From Autumnicola lenta (GTDB lineage: Bacteria; Bacteroidota; Bacteroidia; Flavobacteriales; Flavobacteriaceae): a stretch of DNA of 64,000 nucleotides. This document shows, one piece after another, positions 8,434 to 15,289 of this stretch. The stretch spans positions 66,390-130,389 of the forward strand of contig NZ_JAVRHO010000013.1 of assembly GCF_031846515.1 (NCBI RefSeq), written 5' to 3'. Position 1 is the first letter of the stretch, and each line of letters opens with the position of its first letter. The notes beneath the pieces are model-generated. The model saw nothing but the letters and a program-made list of their open reading frames with translations, ran no database searches and was not told where the DNA came from. Position numbers and translations under genes: made by a program.

Positions 8434-8513
8434 TCCTGCAGATCACACAGGTAAACGCAGAAAATCTTGCTAAAAAGTTCTAAAATTTGCGAAAATCAGC
8501 GAGATCTGCGGGA
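8434..8513. repeat. 80-nt palindromic unit A
   Basis: The unit begins TCCTGCAGAT and ends ATCTGCGGGA, so its 10-bp ends are inverted with one mismatch. An inner ACGCAGA faces a TTGCGAAAATCAGC block. It is the most diverged of the four full units and begins 29 bases after the nrdA stop. Confidence 0.85.
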
Positions 8514-8562
8514 TAGATTTTATTAAGCATCTTTAGGAGCTTTTAGAAACAAAGAAAAATCC

Positions 8563-8618
8563 TCATCGCACAATCCAAAGAAGGCGAAGGTGACGACTGT
8601 TTAATGTGCGGGTCTTAA
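8563..8618 (+). pseudogene. nrdA C-terminal fragment (18 codons plus stop, copy 2)
   Basis: The bases encode the same tail as nrdA, ending GDDCLMCGS and TAA, in the same frame arrangement. No start codon or preceding nrdA sequence accompanies it, so it cannot make a reductase. The only difference from nrdA in this part is a synonymous Asp codon. It is a by-product of the 214-base duplication. Confidence 0.85.
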
Positions 8619-8647
8619 AATGGCAATTATCGGCATATAGGAAATAG

Positions 8648-8727
8648 TCCCGCAGATCACACAGATAAATGCAGAAAAATTTCTTAAAAACATTTTAGCT
8701 CTGCGAAAATCAGCGGAATCTGCGGGA
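8648..8727. repeat. 80-nt palindromic unit B
   Basis: The ends TCCCGCAGAT and ATCTGCGGGA are perfectly inverted. The second half contains CTGCGAAAATCAGCG. It ends 26 bases before the GxxExxY gene and forms its left border. Confidence 0.9.
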
Positions 8728-8753
8728 CAAATTCACACCACTAGAACCTAAGT

Positions 8754-9131
8754 ATGACTGAAAATGAGATTTCCTATAAAATACGAGGAGCCATTTATAA
8801 TGTTTATAAGTGCTTAGGACCGGGACTGCTGGAATCGGTTTATGTCGCAGCATTAAAATACGAGCTTGAAAAAAGTGGATTAAGAGTTCTAAAAGAGACC
8901 CCCGTTCCGGTTTATTATGAAAAAGAAAAACTGGAAGTAGGTTTCAGACTGGATCTTTTGGTGGAAAACAAAGTTATTATTGAAATAAAGTCCGTAGAAC
9001 ATCTGGCAGAGGTTCACCATAAGCAGACCATCACTTACTTAAAACTGACAAAACTCAAACTAGCTATTCTAGTGAATTTTAACGTAGATAATATTTCAAC
9101 CGGAATTTTTCGGAAAGTAAATAATCTATAA
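8754..9131 (+). CDS. GxxExxY family protein with PD-(D/E)XK-like residues
   Basis: The 125-residue protein carries the family-defining motif as GPGLLESVY (residues 22-30), the usual length for GxxExxY proteins (TIGR04256 type). The second half has an Asp (FRLDLLVE) followed by EIKSVEHL. This D...ExK order matches the active site of PD-(D/E)XK nucleases, so a nuclease-like fold is plausible. The biochemical function of the family is, to my knowledge, not settled. The gene is bordered on the left by palindromic unit B and on the right, immediately at its stop codon, by half unit C, then units D and E. It has its own ATG but no clear Shine-Dalgarno. The context suggests that it belongs to, or moves with, the repeats rather than with nrdA or dgt. 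Confidence 0.85.
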   Translation: MTENEISYKIRGAIYNVYKCLGPGLLESVYVAALKYELEKSGLRVLKETPVPVYYEKEKLEVGFRLDLLVENKVIIEIKSVEHLAEVHHKQTITYLKLTKLKLAILVNFNVDNISTGIFRKVNNL

Positions 9132-9132
9132 G

Positions 9133-9161
9133 ATCTGCGAAAATCAGCGAAATCTGCGGGA
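9133..9161. repeat. Half unit C (right half of the 80-nt palindrome)
   Basis: The block ATCTGCGAAAATCAGCG plus AATCTGCGGGA equals the right half of the other units, but the left half is absent. It starts right after the GxxExxY stop. A 43-nt linker (9162-9204) related to the one after unit D follows. The missing left half suggests that the gene interrupts or replaced part of a unit. Confidence 0.8.
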
Positions 9162-9204
9162 TAAATTTTAATGAGAATCCTTAGATGTTCTAGAAAAAAA
9201 TATG

Positions 9205-9284
9205 TCCCGCAGATAGTGCAGATAAACGCAGAAAAATTTGCTGAAAAGCTCCTCACTCAGCGAAAATCAGCGAAATCTGCGGGA
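9205..9284. repeat. 80-nt palindromic unit D
   Basis: The unit starts TCCCGCAGAT and ends ATCTGCGGGA, a perfect 10-bp terminal inverted repeat. Inside, ATAAACGCAGA on the left pairs imperfectly with CAGCGAAAATCAG on the right, extending the arms to about 28 bases around a loop of about 24 bases. Confidence 0.9.
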
Positions 9285-9326
9285 TAAATTTTACTGAGAA
9301 TCCTTAGAAGCTCTAGAAAAAAGCTG

Positions 9327-9406
9327 GCCCGCAGATGACACAGATATACGCAGAAAAATCTCTTAAAAACCTTTTTGCTCTGCGAAAATCAGCGAAATCT
9401 GCGGGA
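9327..9406. repeat. 80-nt palindromic unit E
   Basis: The unit starts GCCCGCAGAT and ends ATCTGCGGGA. CGCAGA and TCTGCG form a second inner inverted pair. It is separated from unit D by a 42-nt linker (9285-9326) that is nearly the same as the linker after half unit C, giving a repeat period of about 122 bases. The following 100 bases up to dgt hold nothing recognisable. Confidence 0.9.
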
Positions 9407-9508
9407 TAATTTTAGGAGAACATGCAGAGTGAACCGAAAATCATACCCCTTCAGGAGAAATTTCTCAGTGAACTGAAGTAAATTTACCGCAGAACCAAAA
9501 GAACTAAA

Positions 9509-10852
9509 ATGAACTGGGAACAACTCCTGTCACTTAAACGCTACGGCGACACGCATAAAAGGCTCAGAAAAGAACAAAATGAAACCCGCCTGGGATTTGA
9601 GGTGGATTATGACCGGATTATCTTTTCTTCGGCATTTCGTAGCCTTCAGGATAAAACCCAGGTAATTCCGCTTTCCAAAACCGATTTTGTTCATACAAGG
9701 TTAACACATAGCCTGGAAGTTTCAGTAGTTGGACGTTCTTTGGGGCGGCTGGCAGGTCAGAAGATTCTGGAAAAACATCCGCACCTTTCCACGATTCACG
9801 GTTACCAGATGAACGATTTTGGAGCTATTGTTGCCGCGGCCGCACTTGCCCATGATATAGGAAATCCGCCGTTCGGGCATTCCGGAGAAAAGGCAATTGG
9901 AGAATACTTCAGCCATGGTAACGGGCAACGTTTTAAAAAACAGCTCACTACCACCGAATATCAGGATTTAATGAAATTTGAAGGAAACGCGAACGGATTC
10001 AAAATTTTAACCGAAAACAGGCCGGGAATTAAGGGCGGAATTCGGCTGTCTTACGCTACTTTAGGAGCTTTTACGAAATACCCCAAGGAATCCCTTCCGC
10101 ATAAACCCACTGAGAATATTGGCGACAAAAAGTTCGGATTCTTTCAGTCTGAAAAAGAAACTTTCCTGGAAGTTGCAGAAGAGTTAGGGCTAACACAAAC
10201 AAGAAAGGGCGATAATGTCGGTTTTTCGAGGCATCCTTTGGCATTTCTCGTAGAAGCCGCAGACGATATTTGCTACACCATCATCGATTTTGAGGACGGT
10301 ATTAACCTTGGTCTCATTGACGAAGAATATGCGCTGGAATATTTAATAAAACTGGTAAAAAACAGCATCAATACTTCTAAATACAATAGCCTCACCAACA
10401 CTGCAGACAGGTTGAGCTACCTGAGAGCCCTGGCGATAAACACGCTTATTACCGAAGCTGTGGAAATATTCCTGAAAAATGAAGAGACCATTCTCGCCGG
10501 GGAATTTCACGAATCTTTGTTCGACAAGAGCAGTTATGAGGCACAGATCAAGGACATTATTAAAATAAGTGTGGAACGCATTTACCAGAGCGAAGAAGTA
10601 ATAGGTAAAGAAATTGCAGGTTATAAAATGCTTACGCACTTGCTGGACACCTACACGCACGCGTTTTTACCTGAAGAACCAGGTTCAGAATCTAATTTTG
10701 ATAAACTTGTGAAACGATCTGTTCCCAAACTGAAAATTCCCGAAGGCCAATCAGTTTATCAAAGTCTATTACAGATTTGTTCTTATACGGCTTCCCTTAC
10801 AGATGGATTTACGGTGGCTTCTTTTGAAAAATATAAAGGTTTTAGAATATAA
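9509..10852 (+). CDS. dgt: dGTP triphosphohydrolase (dNTPase, HD superfamily)
   Basis: The enzyme has 447 residues and cuts dNTPs to deoxynucleosides and triphosphate. HD-superfamily metal ligands are visible: His67 (RLTHSLEV), His115-Asp116 (LAHDIGNPPFGHSGE) and a later Asp in VEAADDICYTI. The FSSAFRSLQDKTQV segment near residues 39-52 is typical of Dgt. It starts with MNWEQLLSLKRYGD, a usual opening, so the start is secure. It lies downstream of nrdBA but is separated from it by the repeat island, and cotranscription is doubtful. Both loci set dNTP pools, so the neighbourhood is functionally coherent. Confidence 0.94.
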   Translation: MNWEQLLSLKRYGDTHKRLRKEQNETRLGFEVDYDRIIFSSAFRSLQDKTQVIPLSKTDFVHTRLTHSLEVSVVGRSLGRLAGQKILEKHPHLSTIHGYQMNDFGAIVAAAALAHDIGNPPFGHSGEKAIGEYFSHGNGQRFKKQLTTTEYQDLMKFEGNANGFKILTENRPGIKGGIRLSYATLGAFTKYPKESLPHKPTENIGDKKFGFFQSEKETFLEVAEELGLTQTRKGDNVGFSRHPLAFLVEAADDICYTIIDFEDGINLGLIDEEYALEYLIKLVKNSINTSKYNSLTNTADRLSYLRALAINTLITEAVEIFLKNEETILAGEFHESLFDKSSYEAQIKDIIKISVERIYQSEEVIGKEIAGYKMLTHLLDTYTHAFLPEEPGSESNFDKLVKRSVPKLKIPEGQSVYQSLLQICSYTASLTDGFTVASFEKYKGFRI

Positions 10853-10878
10853 CAATGCTCAAAAAATCTTTAGCATTG
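10853..10878 (+). terminator. Hairpin right after dgt
   Basis: CAATGCT (10853-10859) and AGCATTG (10872-10878) form a perfect 7-bp stem starting at the base after the stop. No T run follows, so termination would be weak or the hairpin only protects the 3' end. Confidence 0.35.
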
Positions 10879-11002
10879 AATTAAAGACGACAATGCAAAA
10901 AATTGTTTGATAAAGTCCTGTAAATATTATCAAGTCTTAAAAACATTCAGCTAAGAATTTAATTAAAAGAGAATACTTACTATTGTTAGAAATATTTTAG
11001 AA

Positions 11003-11224
11003 ATGAATATTCAAGCTGAAAAAATAGAATTGGCGAAATTGTTATTGAATACTAACGATCCTAAAATTATTCAATCCATTAAACAAATTTTCAGGAAAGA
11101 GAAAACTACAGATTTTTGGGACGACCTCACTTCAAACCAGAAGTCAGAAATTAAAACTGCACAGAAACAGATAAAAGAAGGTGCAGATACTGACTATAAT
11201 TCGTTTATGAGCAAACATAGATAA
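11003..11224 (+). CDS. Antitoxin-like small protein of a ParE/RelE-type module
   Basis: This 73-residue protein is mostly helical and highly charged. Its N-terminus (MNIQAEKIELAKLLLNTNDPKII) and the WDDLTSNQKSEIKTA segment resemble the small addiction-module antitoxins placed before ParE/RelE toxins in Bacteroidota. The stop TAA shares its last base with the ATG of the toxin frame, the normal coupling of such pairs. The antitoxin would bind and neutralise the toxin and repress its own promoter. Here the toxin frame is interrupted, so the antitoxin may be a relic or may act against another toxin. Confidence 0.7.
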   Translation: MNIQAEKIELAKLLLNTNDPKIIQSIKQIFRKEKTTDFWDDLTSNQKSEIKTAQKQIKEGADTDYNSFMSKHR

Positions 11225-11526
11225 TGAGTAGAAAAGTCAGAATTTCTCAAATAGCAGAGAAAAAACTGGAATTGCTTTTTGAGTAGCTACTGGAAGAATG
11301 GTCTTATAAAGTAAAATCTGATTTTATAAAGAAGTTAGATAAAACTATCCGAATTATTCAGGATCAGCCAGAAAGTTTTCCAGAATCTTTTAAACATAGA
11401 GGATTACGAAAATGTGTGATTAGTAAACAAACCTCTCTGTTCTATCAGTTTAATGATCAGGAAATCCACATACTTACTTTTTTTGATACACGGCAAAATC
11501 CAAAAAACTTAAAGAAGGATTTATAA
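11224..11526 (+). pseudogene. ParE/RelE-type toxin with in-frame TAG
   Basis: From the ATG at 11224 the frame reads MSRKVRISQIAEKKLELLFE, then TAG at 11284-11286 (codon 21), and then stays open for 79 more codons to TAA at 11524. The part after the stop reads like a ParE/RelE toxin: EWSYKVKSDFIKKLDK, a GLRKCVISKQTSLFYQF strand segment, and a C-terminal HILTFFDTRQNPKNL that holds the usual D-x-RQNP tail motif. No frameshift is needed, so a single base change explains the loss. The antitoxin upstream is intact. Read-through, suppression or a sequencing error could restore a full toxin. Confidence 0.85.
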
Positions 11527-11661
11527 AAACCGCACCTCACATTTATCATACATAGACGGTATAAACTTAAAGAAAGGTGCTACTCTTGCTCTACACCTCA
11601 TTTTCCTCCAGAATATGGCTTGCAAACTCTTATTATTTTTAATTCAATAATTAATAATTAC

Positions 11662-12666
11662 TCAAAATTCATACACCACACCCACTCCCAGTGTTTGCTT
11701 AAACTGCAGCCGTGGCCCCGTGGTTTCCAATTCGCCATCTCCGTCGAAATCTTCTTTGTACTTTACATCATCATCATAACGTATCTGCGAACCAACATTG
11801 GCTTTTATAAAATCGTTCACTTTTAAGTTCACGTTAATTTGCCAGTCCACATCTATATTTCCAAATTTATTGAGATAATCTGAATAGAGATTAAGCCTGT
11901 GCTTAAGGTTGACATTCTCAAAAACTTCCTTAGAAAATCTGTTGGTGAACTGCAGACCAAATTCTGTCCTAACGCTTTCTCCTTCTTCAATAAGGTTTCC
12001 GTCCTCATCCCTTACCGCGGGAGTCACACCAAACATCCCTTCGTTCGCCAGGCGCTGATCGAGTACAAAAGTTGATTTTTGGGTGATAGGAGACAAATAG
12101 ACGGTTAAATCTTCTTCGGGATGAGAAAATTCTGCACCAACCCCAAGAAATAAGTAACCGGGTGCCATAAACTTTGAAATAGGTATATCTGTTTCCGGGT
12201 AGCGATAACCGTTGGTGAACTGCGTATTGAAGTCCATTCTTGCCGAATAGTAAAAATTAGAAGTAGAATCTCTCCTGTAACCAAAAGAAGAACTGAACAC
12301 CAGTTCATCTTCTGTCTTTCTTATTTCCCGCCCCTCCTGGGCATTAATTCCATACCTGATAACTGCCGAATTTTTCCAGTTAGTAAGTTTTTTCTTGTAA
12401 TTTCTTTCAAAATCGCCGTGTATTAGAGCCGAAACGGAGTTGTTACCACCACTACTCCAGTTAACAAAAGCCACTTCGTTAAAATCCAGCCCCACAGCAT
12501 TTTGTTCGTCCCAGTAATTGGTAACATCTGTCTCTGTAGAGTCCTTTAAAGCACTATTTTCACCGGCTTCTGTTGTATCAATAATAACAGGGATCTGATA
12601 GTAATTTGAAGCAAAAGATTTGATAGAAAAAAGGCATAGAATTAAGCTTAATAGTCTGATTTTCAT
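11662..12666 (-). CDS. DUF3078 domain-containing outer-membrane-type protein
   Basis: The protein has 334 residues with a signal peptide (MKIRLLSLILCLFSIKSFA) and then beta-rich sequence of the DUF3078 family. Recognisable elements are the N-terminal WDEQNAVGLDFNEVAFVNWSSGG, which is a family hallmark, and alternating amphipathic strands ending in GVGVVYEF, a C-terminal aromatic that is typical of barrel proteins. It is probably an outer-membrane beta-barrel of unknown role. It lies 36 bases downstream of dxs on the same strand and may be cotranscribed with it. Confidence 0.85.
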   Translation of the reverse strand: MKIRLLSLILCLFSIKSFASNYYQIPVIIDTTEAGENSALKDSTETDVTNYWDEQNAVGLDFNEVAFVNWSSGGNNSVSALIHGDFERNYKKKLTNWKNSAVIRYGINAQEGREIRKTEDELVFSSSFGYRRDSTSNFYYSARMDFNTQFTNGYRYPETDIPISKFMAPGYLFLGVGAEFSHPEEDLTVYLSPITQKSTFVLDQRLANEGMFGVTPAVRDEDGNLIEEGESVRTEFGLQFTNRFSKEVFENVNLKHRLNLYSDYLNKFGNIDVDWQINVNLKVNDFIKANVGSQIRYDDDVKYKEDFDGDGELETTGPRLQFKQTLGVGVVYEF

Positions 12667-12702
12667 TTTAGATAGATTCTCGGAATTGCAAAAATAGAAA
12701 TT

Positions 12703-14481
12703 TTAAACCAGCGTTTTTAATTGCGCCAGTATATTTTCAACGCTAATTCCGGAGATTTCTTGTAATTCGGTTACTTTTCCCTGCTCAATAAATTTATCGA
12801 GTACTCCCAGGCACTTTATTTTACCTTTAAAATCCATTTCAGAAGCAAATTCGAGCACAGCAGTTCCAAAACCACCTTTTACCGCCCCATCTTCCACAGT
12901 AATCAGCGTTTTATACCTTCTGAAGATGTTCTGAAGCAATTTTTTATCCAGTGGTTTTACAAAAACCATATCATAGTGGCCAAATTTTTCTTTTTCTGAA
13001 GCCTCTAATTTCTGAATTGCTTCAGAAACATTGGCTGCCATAGGTCCTATGCTTAAAATGGCAATTTTCGATCCTTCGTTAAGGCAGAGGCCTTTGCCGA
13101 TTTCCATTTCTTTAAACGGAAGCTCCCATTCCACTTTGACTCCCCGGCCACGCGGATATCTTATGGCCAGCGGATGCTTTAACTCTAGTTGTGCAGTATA
13201 GAGTAAATTACGCAGCTGCACCTCATTTGAAGGAGCAGCGATTATTAGATTAGGAATACACCTTAAATACGCAATGTCGAAAACCCCATGGTGCGTGGCA
13301 CCATCTTCCCCCACCAAACCTGCACGATCCAGGCAAAACACCACCGGAAGGTTTTGTATAGCCACATCGTGAATTAACTGATCGTATGCTCTTTGCAAAA
13401 ATGTGGAATAGATTGCACAAAAAACCGTGAATCCCCGCGTGGCCATTCCCGCAGCAAGGGTTACCGCATGCTGCTCTGCAATTCCCACATCAAAAGCCCT
13501 TTCAGGAAAAACTTCCATCATGTATTTGAGTGAACTGCCGGTAGGCATTGCAGGCGTGATCCCGATGATTTTCTCATTGCTTTTTGCCAGCTCTACAATG
13601 GTCAACCCAAAAACATCCTGGTATTTTAGCGGCAGACCTTTGGTATCATACGGTAAAAGTTCGCCCGTGTCGGGTTGAAATTTTCCCGGGGCATGATATT
13701 TTACCTGGTCTTCTTCAGCCTTTTTTAAGCCTTTTCCTTTTGTTGTAATTACATGCAGAAATTTAGGACCAGAAATTTCTTTTAATTCTGAAAAAATTTT
13801 CAGAAGCGAATCCAGGTCGTGACCGTCTACCGGACCAAAATATTGAAAATTAAGCGCTTCAATAATATTATCCTGTGAAGGTTTGTACCCAACTTTGGCT
13901 TTTGTTAGGTATTGTTTTAGTGCACCCACGCTTGGATCTATGCCAATTGCATTATCGTTTAAAACAACAAGCAGGTTGGCTTTGGAAACCCCGGCATGAT
14001 TTAAACCCTCGAACGCCATCCCACTGGCAATGGAGGCATCTCCTATAATGGCAATATGTTGCTTTGCTGTTTCTCCTTGAAGGTTGGAAGCAATAGCCAT
14101 TCCCAAAGCTGCAGATATTGATGTTGATGAATGCCCTGTCCCAAAAGTATCATAAATACTTTCTTCTCGCTTTGGGAAGCCGCTGATTCCGTTTAGGCGG
14201 CGGTTTGTTTCAAAAACTTCCCTGCGGCCGGTTAGGATTTTATGTCCGTAAGCCTGGTGCCCCACATCCCAAACCAGGAGATCTTCAGGTGTATTGAAAG
14301 CGTAATGCAATGCAATGGTTAGCTCCACCACGCCCAGGCTGGCGCCAAGATGACCTTCTTTAGTGGCAACAATATCAATAATAAATTTCCGTAGCTCTCC
14401 AGCCAAAGATTTTAATTCTTCGGGAGATAATTTTCTCAGATCCTTTGGGGAATTGATATTATTTAGAAGCTTTCCAGACAT
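12703..14481 (-). CDS. dxs: 1-deoxy-D-xylulose-5-phosphate synthase
   Basis: This 592-residue transketolase-like enzyme condenses pyruvate and glyceraldehyde 3-phosphate with thiamine diphosphate, the first step of the MEP isoprenoid pathway. Visible elements are HLGASLGVVELTIALHYAF near the N-terminus, DVGHQAYGHKILTGR, the ThDP/Mg motif GDASIASGMAFEGLNHAG with NDNAIGI, the central KYHAPGKF, and the pyrimidine-domain DVGIAEQHAVTLAAG with EEGE-type contacts. The C-terminal domain is complete. The length is within the family range (580-640). The DUF3078 gene follows closely. Confidence 0.95.
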   Translation of the reverse strand: MSGKLLNNINSPKDLRKLSPEELKSLAGELRKFIIDIVATKEGHLGASLGVVELTIALHYAFNTPEDLLVWDVGHQAYGHKILTGRREVFETNRRLNGISGFPKREESIYDTFGTGHSSTSISAALGMAIASNLQGETAKQHIAIIGDASIASGMAFEGLNHAGVSKANLLVVLNDNAIGIDPSVGALKQYLTKAKVGYKPSQDNIIEALNFQYFGPVDGHDLDSLLKIFSELKEISGPKFLHVITTKGKGLKKAEEDQVKYHAPGKFQPDTGELLPYDTKGLPLKYQDVFGLTIVELAKSNEKIIGITPAMPTGSSLKYMMEVFPERAFDVGIAEQHAVTLAAGMATRGFTVFCAIYSTFLQRAYDQLIHDVAIQNLPVVFCLDRAGLVGEDGATHHGVFDIAYLRCIPNLIIAAPSNEVQLRNLLYTAQLELKHPLAIRYPRGRGVKVEWELPFKEMEIGKGLCLNEGSKIAILSIGPMAANVSEAIQKLEASEKEKFGHYDMVFVKPLDKKLLQNIFRRYKTLITVEDGAVKGGFGTAVLEFASEMDFKGKIKCLGVLDKFIEQGKVTELQEISGISVENILAQLKTLV

Positions 14482-14686
14482 TATTGAATTCAGGAATTTT
14501 AATGGATTTCATTTTACAGCCGGTTTCTTCCGCAAAACTGCGACTGCCTAATTTTCTGTAAAGATAGAGGCAGAATTTTAAGCCGTGAAATATCAGGCAA
14601 AAGAATATCAAGAAAACAACTCTTTCGGTTAATTTATAATTTTTACCTTTCCGCAGTAAATCCCGAAGCAGCTTAAAAGAATTCAT
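14459..14686 (-). CDS. Possible small membrane protein upstream of dxs
   Basis: This 75-residue ORF has one hydrophobic segment (about residues 24-42) between a basic N-terminus and a polar tail, and it overlaps the dxs start by 23 bases. I recognise no family, and the region could simply be the dxs leader. It is listed because codon pattern and layout do not rule out a coupled gene. Confidence 0.25.
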   Translation of the reverse strand: MNSFKLLRDLLRKGKNYKLTERVVFLIFFCLIFHGLKFCLYLYRKLGSRSFAEETGCKMKSIKIPEFNNVWKASK

Positions 14687-14730
14687 AGCAATAATATCAA
14701 ATTCGGGGAAAGCTTTCGGAACATATAAAT

Positions 14731-14743
14731 CCCGGTTACCGGG
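14731..14743. promoter_or_regulatory. Short G/C palindrome before tadA
   Basis: CCCGGTTACCGGG is palindromic around the central T and ends 12 bases before the tadA ATG. It could form a small hairpin near the ribosome site or be an operator. The evidence is limited to symmetry. Confidence 0.25.
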
Positions 14744-14755
14744 TAAAAACAGGAT

Positions 14756-15205
14756 ATGATAAAGCCCTTAGATGATGCCTACTTTATGAAAAAAGCTATG
14801 GATGAGGCTCATACTGCTTTTCAAAGAGGAGAAATTCCCGTTGGCGTTGTAGTGGTAATCAATGAGAAAATTATAGCCAGGGGCCATAATTTGACTGAAA
14901 CTTTGAATGACGTAACTGCCCATGCAGAGATGCAGGCCATAACGGCAGCCGCGAACTTTTTAGGCGGAAAATACCTGAAGGGTTGCACGATGTATGTTAC
15001 GCTGGAACCCTGTCAGATGTGTGCCGGAGCTCTGTACTGGAGTCAGCTTTCGCAGCTTGTTTATGCGGCAAACGACCTGCAGCGGGGCTTTAGAACGATG
15101 GGTGTACAACTGCACCCCAAAACAAAGGTAAAATCCGGAATTATGGAACGTGAAGCTTCAGATTTACTGAAACGCTTTTTTATTCAGAAAAGAAATCTGA
15201 ATTAG
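14756..15205 (+). CDS. tadA: tRNA adenosine(34) deaminase / nucleoside deaminase
   Basis: The protein has 149 residues with the cytidine deaminase-like zinc site: His56-Ala-Glu58 (TAHAEMQAI) and Pro-Cys86-x-x-Cys89 (LEPCQMCAGAL). TadA converts A34 to inosine in tRNA-Arg(ACG), and length and motifs fit TadA better than guanine deaminase. The C-terminal helix (ASDLLKRFFIQKRN) resembles the tRNA-contacting end of TadA. The ATG is preceded closely by AGGA. It stands alone between dxs (divergent) and the YyaL-type gene. Confidence 0.88.
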   Translation: MIKPLDDAYFMKKAMDEAHTAFQRGEIPVGVVVVINEKIIARGHNLTETLNDVTAHAEMQAITAAANFLGGKYLKGCTMYVTLEPCQMCAGALYWSQLSQLVYAANDLQRGFRTMGVQLHPKTKVKSGIMEREASDLLKRFFIQKRNLN

Positions 15206-15289
15206 GAAATGAAAACTTTGCATTCATGAACAATTAAGCGCAGGCTTAATTCCCCTATATTTATCCCGAAAAATTTGATTTAAATAGCC

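Larger units (their letters stand above)
8349..8727 (+). repeat. Direct duplication of the nrdA 3' end plus palindromic unit (two 165-nt copies, offset 214)
   Basis: Copy 1 is 8349-8513 and copy 2 is 8563-8727. The first 100 or so bases are nearly identical: a GAT/GAC silent change in an Asp codon and a few changes beyond the stop. The remaining part, which is palindromic unit A or B, has drifted more. The joint after copy 1 is followed by 49 bases (8514-8562) that resemble the spacers between the later repeat units. The duplication therefore carried the nrdA tail, its 3' flank and one palindromic unit together. Confidence 0.9.

Noticed and set aside
8434..9406. A CRISPR array
   Set aside because: The 80-nt units are long palindromes and the linkers between them are similar to each other, not unique. 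There is no cas gene.
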